Assembly (NCBI RefSeq): GCF_900099935.1
Contig: NZ_FNEK01000001.1
Coordinates: 1 to 64,000, forward strand
Origin: Aliiruegeria lutimaris
GTDB lineage: Bacteria; Pseudomonadota; Alphaproteobacteria; Rhodobacterales; Rhodobacteraceae
Reading direction: 5' to 3'
DNA length: 64,000 nucleotides
The notes under the pieces were generated by a model that was given only the letters and a program-made list of their open reading frames with translations, had not been told where the DNA came from and did no database searches. How positions within the stretch are numbered: the first letter of the stretch is position 1; every line of letters begins with the position of its first letter. Below are positions 1 through 8,565 of the stretch, one piece after another. Both the position numbers and the translations under genes were made by a program.

Positions 1-430
1 CGCCAGAAATCTCGCCATATGAGCCGCGAACCTCGATTGTGCCGTTCAGCACCAACCGCCCGATCATCCGCGCCGCCGTACTGGCATTGACCTTGTACAT
101 GAGCGTCGCGCCGAAGAGATACGTGCCGTCAACGGGTGCCACGAAGCGGTTGTTCACGGCATCAAACATTCCCTGGTCGTTGTAGTCGGTGTTGTTGATG
201 CCGATCTTTGTCCAGGTTTCGACGCCGACATAGTTGTCGTAGTTGGTGTAGGCCTTGAAGCGCGGCAGCTGAGGCTGGTCGACAATGCCGGTGGGGTTGT
301 CACGATTAACGGAAAGTGCCGGATCAATGTCTACCAGAACACAGCCCAAAACTGAAATGCGCCATGCCGTGATCCTGTCGGACGCGGATTGCCTGACCGT
401 CTGGAAGCTCCTCGGCGCCGCGACGCCTGC
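1..430 (-). CDS. C1q-like domain protein, phage tail-fibre type, partial
   Basis: An open frame on the minus strand runs off the left edge. Its readable part includes WTKIGINN, then FDAVNNRFVAPVDGTYLF, then a segment ending GRLVLNGT. This is the beta-strand pattern of C1q-like jelly-roll domains, which in bacteria are common in phage tail-fibre and prophage proteins. No ATG and no ribosome binding site lies upstream. The frame closes at stop codons around 431-442, and a TTG near 349 is the only candidate start. The 5' end may therefore be lost or shifted, and this could be the remnant of a larger gene. The domain assignment is by pattern; the role is inferred. Confidence 0.5.
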
Positions 431-541
431 TCATGTCTATCATCGCGTATTGGCCCTGGGCCGGATGGACCCGAATCTCCAGGCGGCGATGGTGGACGGG
501 CATGAACCCGCGCTGGCTTTCCCCGAGGCCTGGACTGGGAT

Positions 542-577
542 TTGAACCACCGTTGAACCACGGCACTTTTGAACCAC
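542..577. repeat. Three short direct repeats TTGAACCAC
   Basis: TTGAACCAC occurs at 542-550, 553-561 and 569-577. The first copy, preceded by GGGAT, looks like the T-loop of a tRNA read backwards, but the flanks cannot form a T-stem or acceptor. The meaning is unknown. It lies between the truncated C1q-like frame and the next gene. Confidence 0.35.
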
Positions 578-609
578 GACCAAGATCCTGAACGCCCTTA
601 TTTTCATGG

Positions 610-1128
610 CTAGAAGGCGCCATGCGCCATGTTCTGCCACATGCCCCAGAAGGCGGTAACGAAGATCGAGATCATGCCGATCACCTGAACAACGAAACGG
701 TGCAGGTGCAGCTTGCGGTAGAGATCCGCCCCGTCGGCGTCGTGGATCTTGCGCGCGGTGCGCACGCTGAGCCAGGACACGATTCCCATTGGCATGGCCA
801 GCAGGAAGATGGCCTGGGCAAATTCGATTCTGTAATAGAAGCCGAGCATGGCCAGCACCGTGAGGCCGAAGCTGCCGAAGGCAATGATCCAGACGCCGGC
901 CGTCTGGGAGATATACAGGATCCGGTTCACGTTCACGCGGACGATATCATAGAGATCCGCTTCCGCCTCGCCGCCATGGCGCCGGGCGCGGGTAACCATG
1001 TCGAAGGGAACTCCGATCACCCAATGACTCGACGTCGACCACAAGACGGCCAGCGCGATCCAGTACCAAAGGTTCGAGAACGACCGCATGTCGATCAGCT
1101 CGAACACTGTCAGATACCAGTCCTGCAC
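610..1128 (-). CDS. Conserved membrane protein upstream of hemB
   Basis: About 172 residues with four likely membrane segments (for example around WYWIALAVLW and FAQAIFLLAMPMGIVSWL). Between the first two is a basic loop, VTRARRHGG. Family members in Rhodobacterales are sometimes labelled 'component of SufBCD complex', but I see nothing that supports a role in Fe-S assembly. The GTG start at 1128 is chosen because GGGAG lies about 8 bases upstream and the protein then begins just before DWYLTVFELIDMRSF. The longer upstream frame has no such signal. It is divergent from hemB. Function unknown. Confidence 0.7.
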   Translation of the reverse strand: MQDWYLTVFELIDMRSFSNLWYWIALAVLWSTSSHWVIGVPFDMVTRARRHGGEAEADLYDIVRVNVNRILYISQTAGVWIIAFGSFGLTVLAMLGFYYRIEFAQAIFLLAMPMGIVSWLSVRTARKIHDADGADLYRKLHLHRFVVQVIGMISIFVTAFWGMWQNMAHGAF

Positions 1129-1307
1129 CAGAATTGCTCCCGTTCCGCCCCGTGCGGTCAACGACCGACAGCGCCATTCGCTTAGCTCTCCTTTTCCGAG
1201 GGCGCAAGCCGCTCGGGCCGCGCGCGGTTTGTCGCCCTTGAGATAGCGCCCGATCCGTGCAACCTGACGGGAAGTGCGACCTAAAAACCACATTCGAAGG
1301 CCAGATC

Positions 1308-2309
1308 ATGCGTCCCACCATCGCCCCGTTTCCCGCCGCCCGCCCGCGCCGCCTGCGCGCATCCGAGCCGCTGCGCGCGCTTGTGCGCGAGAACGGGCTG
1401 AGCCGGGAAGACCTCATCTGGCCGATCTTCGTGCGCGACGGCGAAGGCCAGCTCGAGGAGGTCACCTCCATGCCCGGCGTGATGCGCCGCTCTGTGGACC
1501 TGACGGTGGAGGCAGCGGCAGAGGCGGCGGAGCTCGGCATTCCGGCGATCTGCATCTTTCCCTATACCGACCCGTCGTTGAAGACCGAGGGCTGCGAGGA
1601 AGCCTGGAACCCGGACAACCTGTCCAACCGGGCGATCCGGGCGATCAAGCAACAGGTGCCGGGCATCGCGGTGATGACCGATGTCGCACTCGACCCGTAT
1701 AACATCAACGGCCATGACGGTTTCGTACAGGATGGCGAGATCCTCAATGACGAGACCATCGAGGCGCTGGTCAAGATGACCCTGGCCCAGGCCGAGGCCG
1801 GCGCCGATATCATAGGCCCCTCCGACATGATGGACGGACGCATCGGCGCCATGCGCGCGGCGTTGGAAGACGCCGGACACCGCAACGTGACGATCATGTC
1901 CTATGCGGCGAAATACGCCTCGGCCTTCTACGGACCGTTCCGCGACGCGGTCGGCGCCAGCGGCGCGCTCAAGGGCGACAAGAATACATACCAGATGGAT
2001 CCGGCCAACAGTGACGAGGCGATGCGCATGATCGCACGCGACCTGTCCGAGGGGGCGGACATGGTGATGGTCAAGCCCGGGATGCCTTATCTCGATATCT
2101 GCGCGCGGGTGAAAACCATGTTCGGCACACCGACCTTCGCCTACCAGGTCTCGGGCGAATACGCGATGATCATGGCAGCGGCGGGCAATGGCTGGATCGA
2201 TGGCGAAAAAGCAATGTTCGAAAGCCTCGTGGCCTTCAAACGCGCCGGATGCGACGGGATCCTGACCTATTTTTCGCCGTGGGTGGCGCGCCTTCTGAAG
2301 GAAGGATAA
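1308..2309 (+). CDS. hemB: Delta-aminolevulinic acid dehydratase (porphobilinogen synthase)
   Basis: 333 residues, the usual family length. It condenses two 5-aminolevulinate molecules to porphobilinogen in tetrapyrrole (heme, bacteriochlorophyll, cobalamin) synthesis in the cytoplasm. Catalytic lysine segments are visible in SYAAKYASAFYGPFRDA and MVKPGMPYLDI. The metal segment reads TDVALDPYNINGHDG. This is the Asp/Ala type, not the cysteine-rich zinc type, and is as known for Rhodobacter-like enzymes. The ATG at 1308 follows a GAAGG site; an upstream in-frame ATG at 1257 adds 17 atypical residues. It is divergent from the membrane-protein gene. Confidence 0.97.
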   Translation: MRPTIAPFPAARPRRLRASEPLRALVRENGLSREDLIWPIFVRDGEGQLEEVTSMPGVMRRSVDLTVEAAAEAAELGIPAICIFPYTDPSLKTEGCEEAWNPDNLSNRAIRAIKQQVPGIAVMTDVALDPYNINGHDGFVQDGEILNDETIEALVKMTLAQAEAGADIIGPSDMMDGRIGAMRAALEDAGHRNVTIMSYAAKYASAFYGPFRDAVGASGALKGDKNTYQMDPANSDEAMRMIARDLSEGADMVMVKPGMPYLDICARVKTMFGTPTFAYQVSGEYAMIMAAAGNGWIDGEKAMFESLVAFKRAGCDGILTYFSPWVARLLKEG

Positions 2310-2368
2310 GGGCCGGCAGGATCTCAAGGCGCGAGGCGGCGTGTTTTCCCGAGATATCCACCACCCTC

Positions 2369-2392
2369 GCGTCTGAGAGACGCCTCTTGTTC
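2369..2392 (+). terminator. Possible weak terminator after hemB
   Basis: GCGTCT-GAG-AGACGC is a 6-bp stem with a 3-base loop, followed by CTCTTGTT. The U-tract is poor, so this is only a candidate. Confidence 0.3.
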
Positions 2393-2420
2393 AGAAACAT
2401 ACCTTTGCACAACAAAAAAA

Positions 2421-2550
2421 GGGGGCTTTGCCCCCCGCGCTCTCGCGAGCGCTCCCCTCAGGATATTTGCGGAAAGAAGATGAAACGCGACATTCGTCTT
2501 CATCTTTCCCCAAATACCCCTGCCGGAGGCAAGATCCGCAGGATCGTCCC
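2421..2550 (-). repeat. Structured intergenic repeat, copy A (minus orientation)
   Basis: Read on the minus strand this has five parts. They are a palindrome near ACGATCC-TGC-GGATC, then CCTCCGGCAGGGG, and an inner purine/pyrimidine stem (GGAAAGATGAAG pairing imperfectly with CATCTTCTTTCC). These are followed by GCGCTC-GCGA-GAGCGC with a GNRA-type tetraloop, and GGGGGC-AAA-GCCCCC. The same modules recur at 8.4, 10.7, 15.3 and 55.7 kb. It occupies much of the 413-base gap between hemB and the next gene; no coding gene is seen there. Confidence 0.85.
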
Positions 2551-2722
2551 CGCGCGCACAGCGCGCGGCCGGAAATGGAGGCCGGTCCGGTGGCAAAGCC
2601 TTGCCGGTCCTTAGAGAAATGAAATGGATGACGTGACACCCTTCCATCATGGGCGTATACAACCTGCAACCGGCCGTTGAGCGCCGGGCAAGGGCAAAAC
2701 AGGCAGTTCCAGGGGCAGTCTC

Positions 2723-3292
2723 ATGGAAAACAGCAAAACTATCTCTCGTCGCGGCTTTCTCGCGGTGGCAACGGCCGGAACAGCAGTCCTTGCGGGCTGT
2801 GCGAATGGCGTGAACTCGCAAGGCGGAAGCCGGATCGATCAACGCATTGACGTAACGCGGAATTTCCTCTTCTCCACTTATCCCGGCACCGCCCAGCTTG
2901 AAGCAAAGGCTACCGGCGTGCTGTGGATGCCGCTGATCACCAAGGCGGGGTTCGGTGTTGGAGGAAGCTATGGCACCGGCGCGCTGCGGATCGCGAACTC
3001 CACCGTCGATTATTACGAGGCTCTTCAGGCCAATGTCGGTCTCCAGCTCGGCGCGCAGCAATATGCACATGCGTTGTTCTTCATGACGCCGGAGGCGTTG
3101 GCGAATTTCCGCACCTCGCACGGTTGGTCGGTCGGCGCGGATGCGGAATATGCGCTGGTGGACCAGGGCGGCAATATCTCGGCCGAAACGCTGACAACGC
3201 TGGAGCCTGTCGTGGCGATGGTCTTCGCCCAGGCGGGGCTGATTGCAGGCGCGACGCTGGGTGGCACCAAGTACCGCCGCATCATCCCCTGA
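2723..3292 (+). CDS. SYLF/YSC84-domain lipoprotein
   Basis: 189 residues. The N-terminus has a twin-arginine-like SRRGFL at 8-13, a hydrophobic stretch and a lipobox-like LAGC with Cys26, so an exported lipoprotein is likely. The rest resembles the YSC84/SYLF lipid-binding domain: GVLWMPLITKAGFGVGGSYG, then a YYEALQANVGLQLGAQQYA segment and a closing glycine-rich AGLIAGATLGGTKY. In eukaryotes SYLF domains bind phosphoinositides; the bacterial role is not established. It is transcribed alone, and convergent with the DUF3179 gene 17 bases away. Confidence 0.85.
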   Translation: MENSKTISRRGFLAVATAGTAVLAGCANGVNSQGGSRIDQRIDVTRNFLFSTYPGTAQLEAKATGVLWMPLITKAGFGVGGSYGTGALRIANSTVDYYEALQANVGLQLGAQQYAHALFFMTPEALANFRTSHGWSVGADAEYALVDQGGNISAETLTTLEPVVAMVFAQAGLIAGATLGGTKYRRIIP

Positions 3293-3309
3293 CAACCGTT
3301 TTCGCTTTT

Positions 3310-4278
3310 CTAGTCCAGCATCCATGTCCCTTCCGGGTGGAAGGCGTGGAAAGCGAAGGCAAAGAGAACGTCATGGGGGACGTCCATTCCCTGCGCATCA
3401 AAGACGCGGATCGAGCCCACCTCGCGGCCCCGGGCGATGGAGCCGCTGTCGAGTGCTGAGGCTTGTCCGGGCTGCCAGCGGATAACGAGGCCCGCTTCGC
3501 GGAGTTCACCCGCCTGTTCCAGGCGCTCCAGGGGCCAGGCGCGGTTGCCGACCTTGACCACGCGGGCGAGTGCGGGGATTCCATGGGGCGGCATGTCACC
3601 ATTATACAGGAAAGGCCGGGCGGAGCTGTCATAGCCGGAATAGGGATTGCGGCCATAGGCACGGTTGAACTCCGGTTCGGCCATCACGAGCCCGTCGGGA
3701 TTGCGGCTGCGGAACTGCTCCCAACTCTCCATCCAACTAGGCAATTGAGTGAGCTCGGCCCCCGTGTGACGACCGACGATCCCGGTGCCGATCGCCTGCT
3801 GCCACCAGCTCTCGCTCTGGTGGTCATACATGATCATGTCCGAGTTGCGCAGCTTTCCGGAGACGCCGAAAGTCAGGGTCTCGCCACCGAGCCGCCGGTC
3901 GAAAGTGATGCCGGAATTGCAGAGCGGACAGAATGTGACCGCGATGGGGATGCCGGCCACGCTGTCATTTATGATCTCGTGCCAGGTCAGATAGCGGATC
4001 GGGTAGGCACGCGGTGCGGCCCCTTCCATCTCTACCGTGATCACCGGCTCACGCGGCCCGAGGCCGGTCTTTTCCGGCACCTCGACGAAGGGCGGTTCGA
4101 AGAGCGCCGGGATGCCGTCCCTTGGCGGGCCGCCCGACATGATTTCCACCCAGTTTTCCACGCTGGTCCGCGAAAAATCCGTCCTCGGCCATTCCTGTTT
4201 CCAGAAATCCGGAATGGCGGTGGCGGCCTGCGCTACGATCGACAGCAGCGCGGCGGTCAGAATTGGGGCAAGGCGCAT
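3310..4278 (-). CDS. DUF3179 domain-containing exported protein
   Basis: 322 residues with a clear signal peptide (MRLAPILTAALLSIVAQAATA). The mature part has the DUF3179 hallmarks: YPIRYLTWHEIIND, the motif FCPLCNSG with two cysteines, LTFGVSGKLRNSDM and a WWQQAIGTGIVG segment. The CPLC pair suggests a redox-active or metal-binding site, but no activity is known for the family. The start has a strong GAGGAGGAAG site. It is probably monocistronic. Confidence 0.88.
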   Translation of the reverse strand: MRLAPILTAALLSIVAQAATAIPDFWKQEWPRTDFSRTSVENWVEIMSGGPPRDGIPALFEPPFVEVPEKTGLGPREPVITVEMEGAAPRAYPIRYLTWHEIINDSVAGIPIAVTFCPLCNSGITFDRRLGGETLTFGVSGKLRNSDMIMYDHQSESWWQQAIGTGIVGRHTGAELTQLPSWMESWEQFRSRNPDGLVMAEPEFNRAYGRNPYSGYDSSARPFLYNGDMPPHGIPALARVVKVGNRAWPLERLEQAGELREAGLVIRWQPGQASALDSGSIARGREVGSIRVFDAQGMDVPHDVLFAFAFHAFHPEGTWMLD

Positions 4279-4372
4279 GACTTCCTCCTCTGGAAAGAAA
4301 GCCTGCCAGAGGCGGCGCGGCCTGCATAGACCGGCTCACGAAGGGTTCAGCGGATGCGAGCGTTGCCCATAT

Positions 4373-5725
4373 TCACAGCGAGGTGCCAACGCGCAGCGGT
4401 GTGCCATCGGTGAAACGCGTGAAGCGGAAGCGGGAGAGGTCGTGCTCCGGAGCCTCGCCCAGCACCATCCGCGACAGCACGCGCCCATATCCCGGACCGA
4501 TGCCGAAACCATGCCCGCTCATGCCGGTGGCCACGATCAGCCCCTCCAGCCCGGGCGCGCGGTCGACAATGGGAACCGCGTCGGGCATGGCGTCGATCAT
4601 CCCCGCCCATACGGAGAGCGGAAGCGGCGTACTGATCTCCGGAAAACGCTCCGCGAAACGGTCCAGCATCAGCGCGACATAGCTGTCATCCGGTGCAGGC
4701 TCCAACACCCGCCGGCGCTCGAAGGGAGATTTTTCCTCCGCGCTCCAGTTGCGTGGCGTGCGCCAGCTGTCGGGGAAACCGGCGGGGGATTTGTAACGCG
4801 TATCGGTATGCGCGAAGGTGCGCCGGATCTGCGGCATGTAGAGACGAAGATGGCGGAAGGCATCGGGGCCAAGATAGAAGCCGTGGCGATCTCCAAGGGC
4901 GAGGTTGTAGCCGCCATCGGCCCGCAAGCGCAGGGCAAGATCCTCGTCCACCATGTTTGCCTCGGTGAAGCATGGCAGGGGCGCGGTCTGGGCCACGGTG
5001 GCGCGAACTGATAGCTGTGGAATGTCGAGCCCATGCGCGCGCAGGAAAAGCGAAGACCAGGCGCCACCGGCGAGAATCACCTGTTCGCAGGCAACACGCG
5101 CCGCTTCGGTCAGAACCGCGCTGACGCGCCCCGCGCTACGTTCCAGCCGGCGCACGGCGCAATTCTCGCGAATCAGCGCACCGGATTCCCGCGCCAGCCC
5201 CGCCACCGCCGGCACCGCCGTCCACGGCTCGCCACTGGCATCGCTGGGCGTGCGCACGCCGCCGAGCCAGCGCCCGTCGGAATGGCCATTGAAACTGTCG
5301 GCGATCTGCCCCTGCGTCATCATTTCGGAATGCAGACCGTGGGCACGGGCGATCTCGACCCATGCCTCGAAATACTCCATCTCCCTCGGCGAGGTGGTCA
5401 GGTAATTCACTCCGACCGTCCGAACACCACAGGCACCGCCCGTGCGGTCATTGGCCTCGTGCCAGAGACCGAGCGCCTGCATCATCACCGGCAGTTCATC
5501 TACGTCGCGGTCCTGCTGGCGGATCCAGCCCCAGTTGCGCGAGGATTGCTCGCCCGCCACCCTGCCCTTTTCGCAGAGCAAAACCTTCTGCCCGGCCTCG
5601 GCGAGGTAGAGCGCGGCGAAGGTGCCGATGACACCGCCTCCGATGATGACGGTATCCACCGCCTCGGGCAGCGGGTCGAAGAAACGGATCGGTGTGTCGA
5701 TCGTGATGCGGGAGATCTGGGTCAT
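4373..5725 (-). CDS. FAD-dependent amine/amino-acid oxidoreductase (DAO family)
   Basis: 450 residues. The dinucleotide fold GGGVIG lies at residues 29-34, followed by EKGRVAGEQSSRNWGWIRQQ, which is typical of OrdL/PuuB-like oxidases of amines and glycine-betaine-type substrates. A C-terminal FAD-contact segment reads GLIVATGMSGHGFGIGPGYG. Such enzymes oxidise secondary or primary amines to imines with release of aldehyde and ammonia. The substrate cannot be read from the sequence. It stands alone; upstream lie the cyclophilin genes, which end in their own terminator. Confidence 0.85.
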   Translation of the reverse strand: MTQISRITIDTPIRFFDPLPEAVDTVIIGGGVIGTFAALYLAEAGQKVLLCEKGRVAGEQSSRNWGWIRQQDRDVDELPVMMQALGLWHEANDRTGGACGVRTVGVNYLTTSPREMEYFEAWVEIARAHGLHSEMMTQGQIADSFNGHSDGRWLGGVRTPSDASGEPWTAVPAVAGLARESGALIRENCAVRRLERSAGRVSAVLTEAARVACEQVILAGGAWSSLFLRAHGLDIPQLSVRATVAQTAPLPCFTEANMVDEDLALRLRADGGYNLALGDRHGFYLGPDAFRHLRLYMPQIRRTFAHTDTRYKSPAGFPDSWRTPRNWSAEEKSPFERRRVLEPAPDDSYVALMLDRFAERFPEISTPLPLSVWAGMIDAMPDAVPIVDRAPGLEGLIVATGMSGHGFGIGPGYGRVLSRMVLGEAPEHDLSRFRFTRFTDGTPLRVGTSL

Positions 5726-5756
5726 GCGCGATTGCTAGCAAGCCCGCGCGCGGGGA

Positions 5757-5793
5757 AAAACAAAAAACGCCCCGGCAGCCGCGCCGGGGCGTT
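5757..5793 (-). terminator. Rho-independent terminator of the cyclophilin pair
   Basis: On the minus strand an 11-bp stem (AACGCCCCGGC with GCCGGGGCGTT, 6-base loop) is followed by TTTTTTG. It lies 40 bases after the stop of the downstream cyclophilin gene, which is the right place and orientation. Confidence 0.85.
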
Positions 5794-5832
5794 GAAAGCG
5801 GTTTGCTGCCGTCTTTTCAGGCAGTTGTGAAC

Positions 5833-6450
5833 TCAGCGCTCGACGGTGACCTTCACGATTCGATCCGGATCGGAGACCGACCCATTGGAGGCGCGTTGGC
5901 CGCGCTTGATCGAATCCACGACATCCATGCCTTCGATCACCTGGCCGACCACGGTGTATTGGCCATTGAGGTGCGGCGCGGGCGCGAACATGATGAAGAA
6001 CTGGCTGTTGGCCGAATTCGGATCCTGCGACCGGGCCATGCCGACGACACCACGCTCAAAGGAAACATCCGAGAATTCCGCCGGCAAGTCCGGCAGGGCA
6101 GATCCGCCCATGCCCGCATTGCGTGTGTCGCCGCCGGCCTTGCCGAACTGCACGTCACCTGTCTGGGCCATGAAGCCGGCAATCACACGGTGAAAGACGA
6201 CATTGTCATATTCACCGCCCTCGGCCAGCGCGACAAGGCGCTCGGCATGTTTCGGCGCGGCCTCCGGCAGCAGGTCGATCACGATGGTACCGTTGGCCTC
6301 GCCCGCCACCTCGATCACGAGATTCGGGCCGGGGCCATCCTCGGCGGCCAGCGCCGGAGAGCTCGAAACGGTCTGCATCACGGCAAAGCCGCCAACGACC
6401 GCCAGGCCCAACCCGAACAACCCACCGGCAAGGAGTCGATCACGCAACAT
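5833..6450 (-). CDS. Exported cyclophilin-type peptidyl-prolyl isomerase
   Basis: 205 residues. A hydrophobic N-terminal segment (LLAGGLFGLGLAVVGGFAVM) and an Ala-rich cleavage region suggest export or membrane anchoring. The cyclophilin core follows: VVFHRVIAGFMAQTGD, then NSANSQFFIMFAPAPHLNGQYTVVGQV, with the catalytic arginine in FHR. It speeds cis-trans isomerisation of prolyl bonds, here probably in the periplasm. Its start overlaps the end of the cytoplasmic paralogue by 11 bases, so the two are co-transcribed and probably translationally coupled. Confidence 0.92.
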   Translation of the reverse strand: MLRDRLLAGGLFGLGLAVVGGFAVMQTVSSSPALAAEDGPGPNLVIEVAGEANGTIVIDLLPEAAPKHAERLVALAEGGEYDNVVFHRVIAGFMAQTGDVQFGKAGGDTRNAGMGGSALPDLPAEFSDVSFERGVVGMARSQDPNSANSQFFIMFAPAPHLNGQYTVVGQVIEGMDVVDSIKRGQRASNGSVSDPDRIVKVTVER

Positions 6451-6943
6451 CGATGGCCACCTTCACGGAAATCATCTTGTCGGGATTCGCGGGTGGCTCG
6501 CCGCGGGTGATGGCGTCAACGAATTCCATGCCGTCGATCACGCGGCCATAGACGGTGTATTGGCCGTTGAGGAAATCGTTGTCGTTGAAGTTGATGAAGA
6601 ACTGGCTGTTGGCCGAGTTCGGATTCTGCGAACGGGCCGCGCCGAGCGTGCCGCGCGCATGGGGCAGCTTGGAGAATTCGGCCGGCAGGTCCGACAGGTC
6701 CGATCCGCCACGGCCAGCCATGCGGATATCGCCGGTGGACTTGCCGAACTGCACGTCGCCGGTCTGGGCCATGAAGCCCTCGATCACACGGTGGAACACG
6801 ACGCCATCATAGGCGCCGGAGCGGGCAAGCTCCTTCATCCGCTCGGAATGCTTGGGCGCCACATCGGGCAGCAGCTCGATCAGGACATTGCCGTCCTTCA
6901 ATTCGATAATGATCGTGTTTTCCGGATCCTTGATCTCGGCCAT
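6440..6943 (-). CDS. Cytoplasmic cyclophilin-type peptidyl-prolyl isomerase
   Basis: 167 residues without a signal peptide. Core motifs are VVFHRVIEGFMAQTGD and NSANSQFFINFNDNDFLNGQY. The start MAEIKDPENTIIIELK is set at 6943, where AAGGAAGGA precedes the ATG; the upstream ATG at 7033 has no site and gives an atypical N-terminus. It is the first gene of the pair. Together with its exported neighbour it gives one prolyl isomerase per compartment from one transcript, probably by tandem duplication. It is divergent from pgk across a 147-base promoter region. Confidence 0.93.
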   Translation of the reverse strand: MAEIKDPENTIIIELKDGNVLIELLPDVAPKHSERMKELARSGAYDGVVFHRVIEGFMAQTGDVQFGKSTGDIRMAGRGGSDLSDLPAEFSKLPHARGTLGAARSQNPNSANSQFFINFNDNDFLNGQYTVYGRVIDGMEFVDAITRGEPPANPDKMISVKVAIDVA

Positions 6944-7090
6944 GTTCGATTCCTTCCTTCGGTCGCATAGCGGGTATTCCTCCCGCGCTCTCGGCGCGAC
7001 CCTAAACCGCGTTAGCGGAAACCGAAAGCCCATAGCTCGCCGTTAGCGCTTGCGGTATGGGTCCTCCAATTTCATCGAAGGAGCCTTCTC

Positions 7091-8266
7091 ATGAGCTGGA
7101 AAACCCTCGACGACATGGACATGGCCGGCAAGACCGTGCTGATCCGCGTCGACATCAACGTCCCCGTAAAGGACGGCGTCGTCACCGACACCACCCGCAT
7201 CGAACGCATCGTGCCCACCGTCAAGGATGTGCTGGCCGCTGGCGGCAAGCCGGTCCTGATGGCCCATTTCGGTCGCCCCAAGGGCAAGGTTGTCCCCGAA
7301 ATGAGCCTGGGCCAGATCGTCCCGGCGCTCGAAGCCGCCTTCGGCCAGGAGGTGAAATTCGCCGCCGACGATTTCGAGGCCGCCGCCGCCGACCTGAAGG
7401 ATGGCGAAATCCTGCTGCTGGAAAACGTGCGCTTCTTCCCCGGCGAGGAGAAGAACGATCCCGAACTGGCCGCCTCGCTCGCCAAGCTCGGTGACATCTA
7501 TGTCAACGACGCCTTCTCCTGCGCCCACCGCGCCCACTCCACCACCGAAGCCATGGCCCGTGCCCTGCCCGCCGCCGCCGGCCGCCTGATGGGCGCCGAG
7601 CTGTCGGCCCTCGAAGCGGCCCTCGGCAATCCCGAGCGCCCGGTCGTCGCCGTTGTCGGCGGCGCCAAGGTCTCGACCAAGCTGGACCTGCTGTCCAACC
7701 TGATCGAAAAGGTCGATCACCTCGTGATCGGTGGCGGCATGGCGAACACCTTCCTCGTTGCCAAGGGCGTCGAGATCGGCACCTCGCTGGCCGAGCGCGA
7801 CATGGCCGACACGGCTCGCGCGATCCTCGAGAAATCCGAGAACACCGGCTGCACCATCCACCTGCCCGTCGATATCGTCGTGGCCGGTGAATTCGCCGCC
7901 GGCGCCGCCAACGAGACGCTACCGGTCGACGAATGCCCCGCCGACAAGATGATCCTCGACGCCGGCCCCGCCACCGTCGAGTCGCTCAAGGGCGTGTTCG
8001 CAGAGTGCAAGACGCTGATCTGGAACGGCCCGCTCGGCGCCTTCGAGATCGAACCCTTCCATAAGGGCACCTTCGACGCCGCGCTGGCCGCCGCCGCGCT
8101 CACGGCCGAAGGCAAGCTCAAGACGGTTGCCGGTGGCGGCGATACCGTCTCCGCGCTCAACAAGTCCGGCGCGGCCGAGAACTTCACCTATATCTCCACC
8201 GCTGGCGGAGCCTTCCTCGAATGGATGGAAGGCAAGGAACTGCCGGGTGTTGCAGCCCTCGGCTGA
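7091..8266 (+). CDS. pgk: Phosphoglycerate kinase
   Basis: 391 residues, standard length. It transfers phosphate between 1,3-bisphosphoglycerate and ADP in glycolysis, gluconeogenesis and the Calvin cycle. The N-terminal substrate segment [11 protein letters not shown] is seen, then [30 protein letters not shown] and the nucleotide-site segment [16 protein letters not shown] precedes the start. A strong terminator follows. The aldolase gene lies 1.4 kb downstream, separated by the CDF exporter. Confidence 0.98.
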   Translation: MSWKTLDDMDMAGKTVLIRVDINVPVKDGVVTDTTRIERIVPTVKDVLAAGGKPVLMAHFGRPKGKVVPEMSLGQIVPALEAAFGQEVKFAADDFEAAAADLKDGEILLLENVRFFPGEEKNDPELAASLAKLGDIYVNDAFSCAHRAHSTTEAMARALPAAAGRLMGAELSALEAALGNPERPVVAVVGGAKVSTKLDLLSNLIEKVDHLVIGGGMANTFLVAKGVEIGTSLAERDMADTARAILEKSENTGCTIHLPVDIVVAGEFAAGAANETLPVDECPADKMILDAGPATVESLKGVFAECKTLIWNGPLGAFEIEPFHKGTFDAALAAAALTAEGKLKTVAGGGDTVSALNKSGAAENFTYISTAGGAFLEWMEGKELPGVAALG

Positions 8267-8286
8267 GAGGTCTAGAAACCTTGTCG

Positions 8287-8319
8287 AAAGGCCGGGCCGC
8301 GCGCCCGGCCTTTTCTTTT
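8287..8319 (+). terminator. Rho-independent terminator of pgk
   Basis: AAAGGCCGGGC, a 5-base loop, then GCCCGGCCTTTTCTTTT: an 11-bp GC-rich stem with a U-tract, 20 bases after the pgk stop. Confidence 0.92.
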
Positions 8320-8392
8320 GGATCGTGGATGCAGATCGGGTCAGGTCGGAATGCGGACAAAACCGACATACGGAGGAACACGCGTCGTGTGC

Positions 8393-8528
8393 GGGAACGA
8401 TCCTTCAGATTGTGCCGCCGGCGGAAGTATTTTCCTCCAGGAGAAGCCTGTAACGCGTTCTCAACTTCTTCTGACTCAAAATATCCCGGGGGGTGCGCTC
8501 GCAAGAGCGCGGGGGGCAGCGCCCCCCT
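8393..8528 (+). repeat. Structured intergenic repeat, copy B
   Basis: Modules in order: a degraded first palindrome (AACGATCCTTCAGATTGT), CCGCCGGCGG, and an inner stem CAGGAGAAG pairing with CTTCTTCTG. These are followed by AAATATCCC, GCGCTC-GCAA-GAGCGC (GNRA-type tetraloop) and GGGGGGC-AGC-GCCCCCC. It lies between the pgk terminator and the CDF gene and ends 38 bases before that gene's start. Confidence 0.85.
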
Positions 8529-8565
8529 TCAACGGTTGCAAAGACAATCACGGGTAGGTGGAGAG

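Noticed and set aside
530-580. tRNA fragment or attachment site suggested by GGGATTTGAACCA
   Set aside because: The flanks cannot form a T-stem or acceptor stem and no CCA follows; more likely chance plus a short direct repeat.
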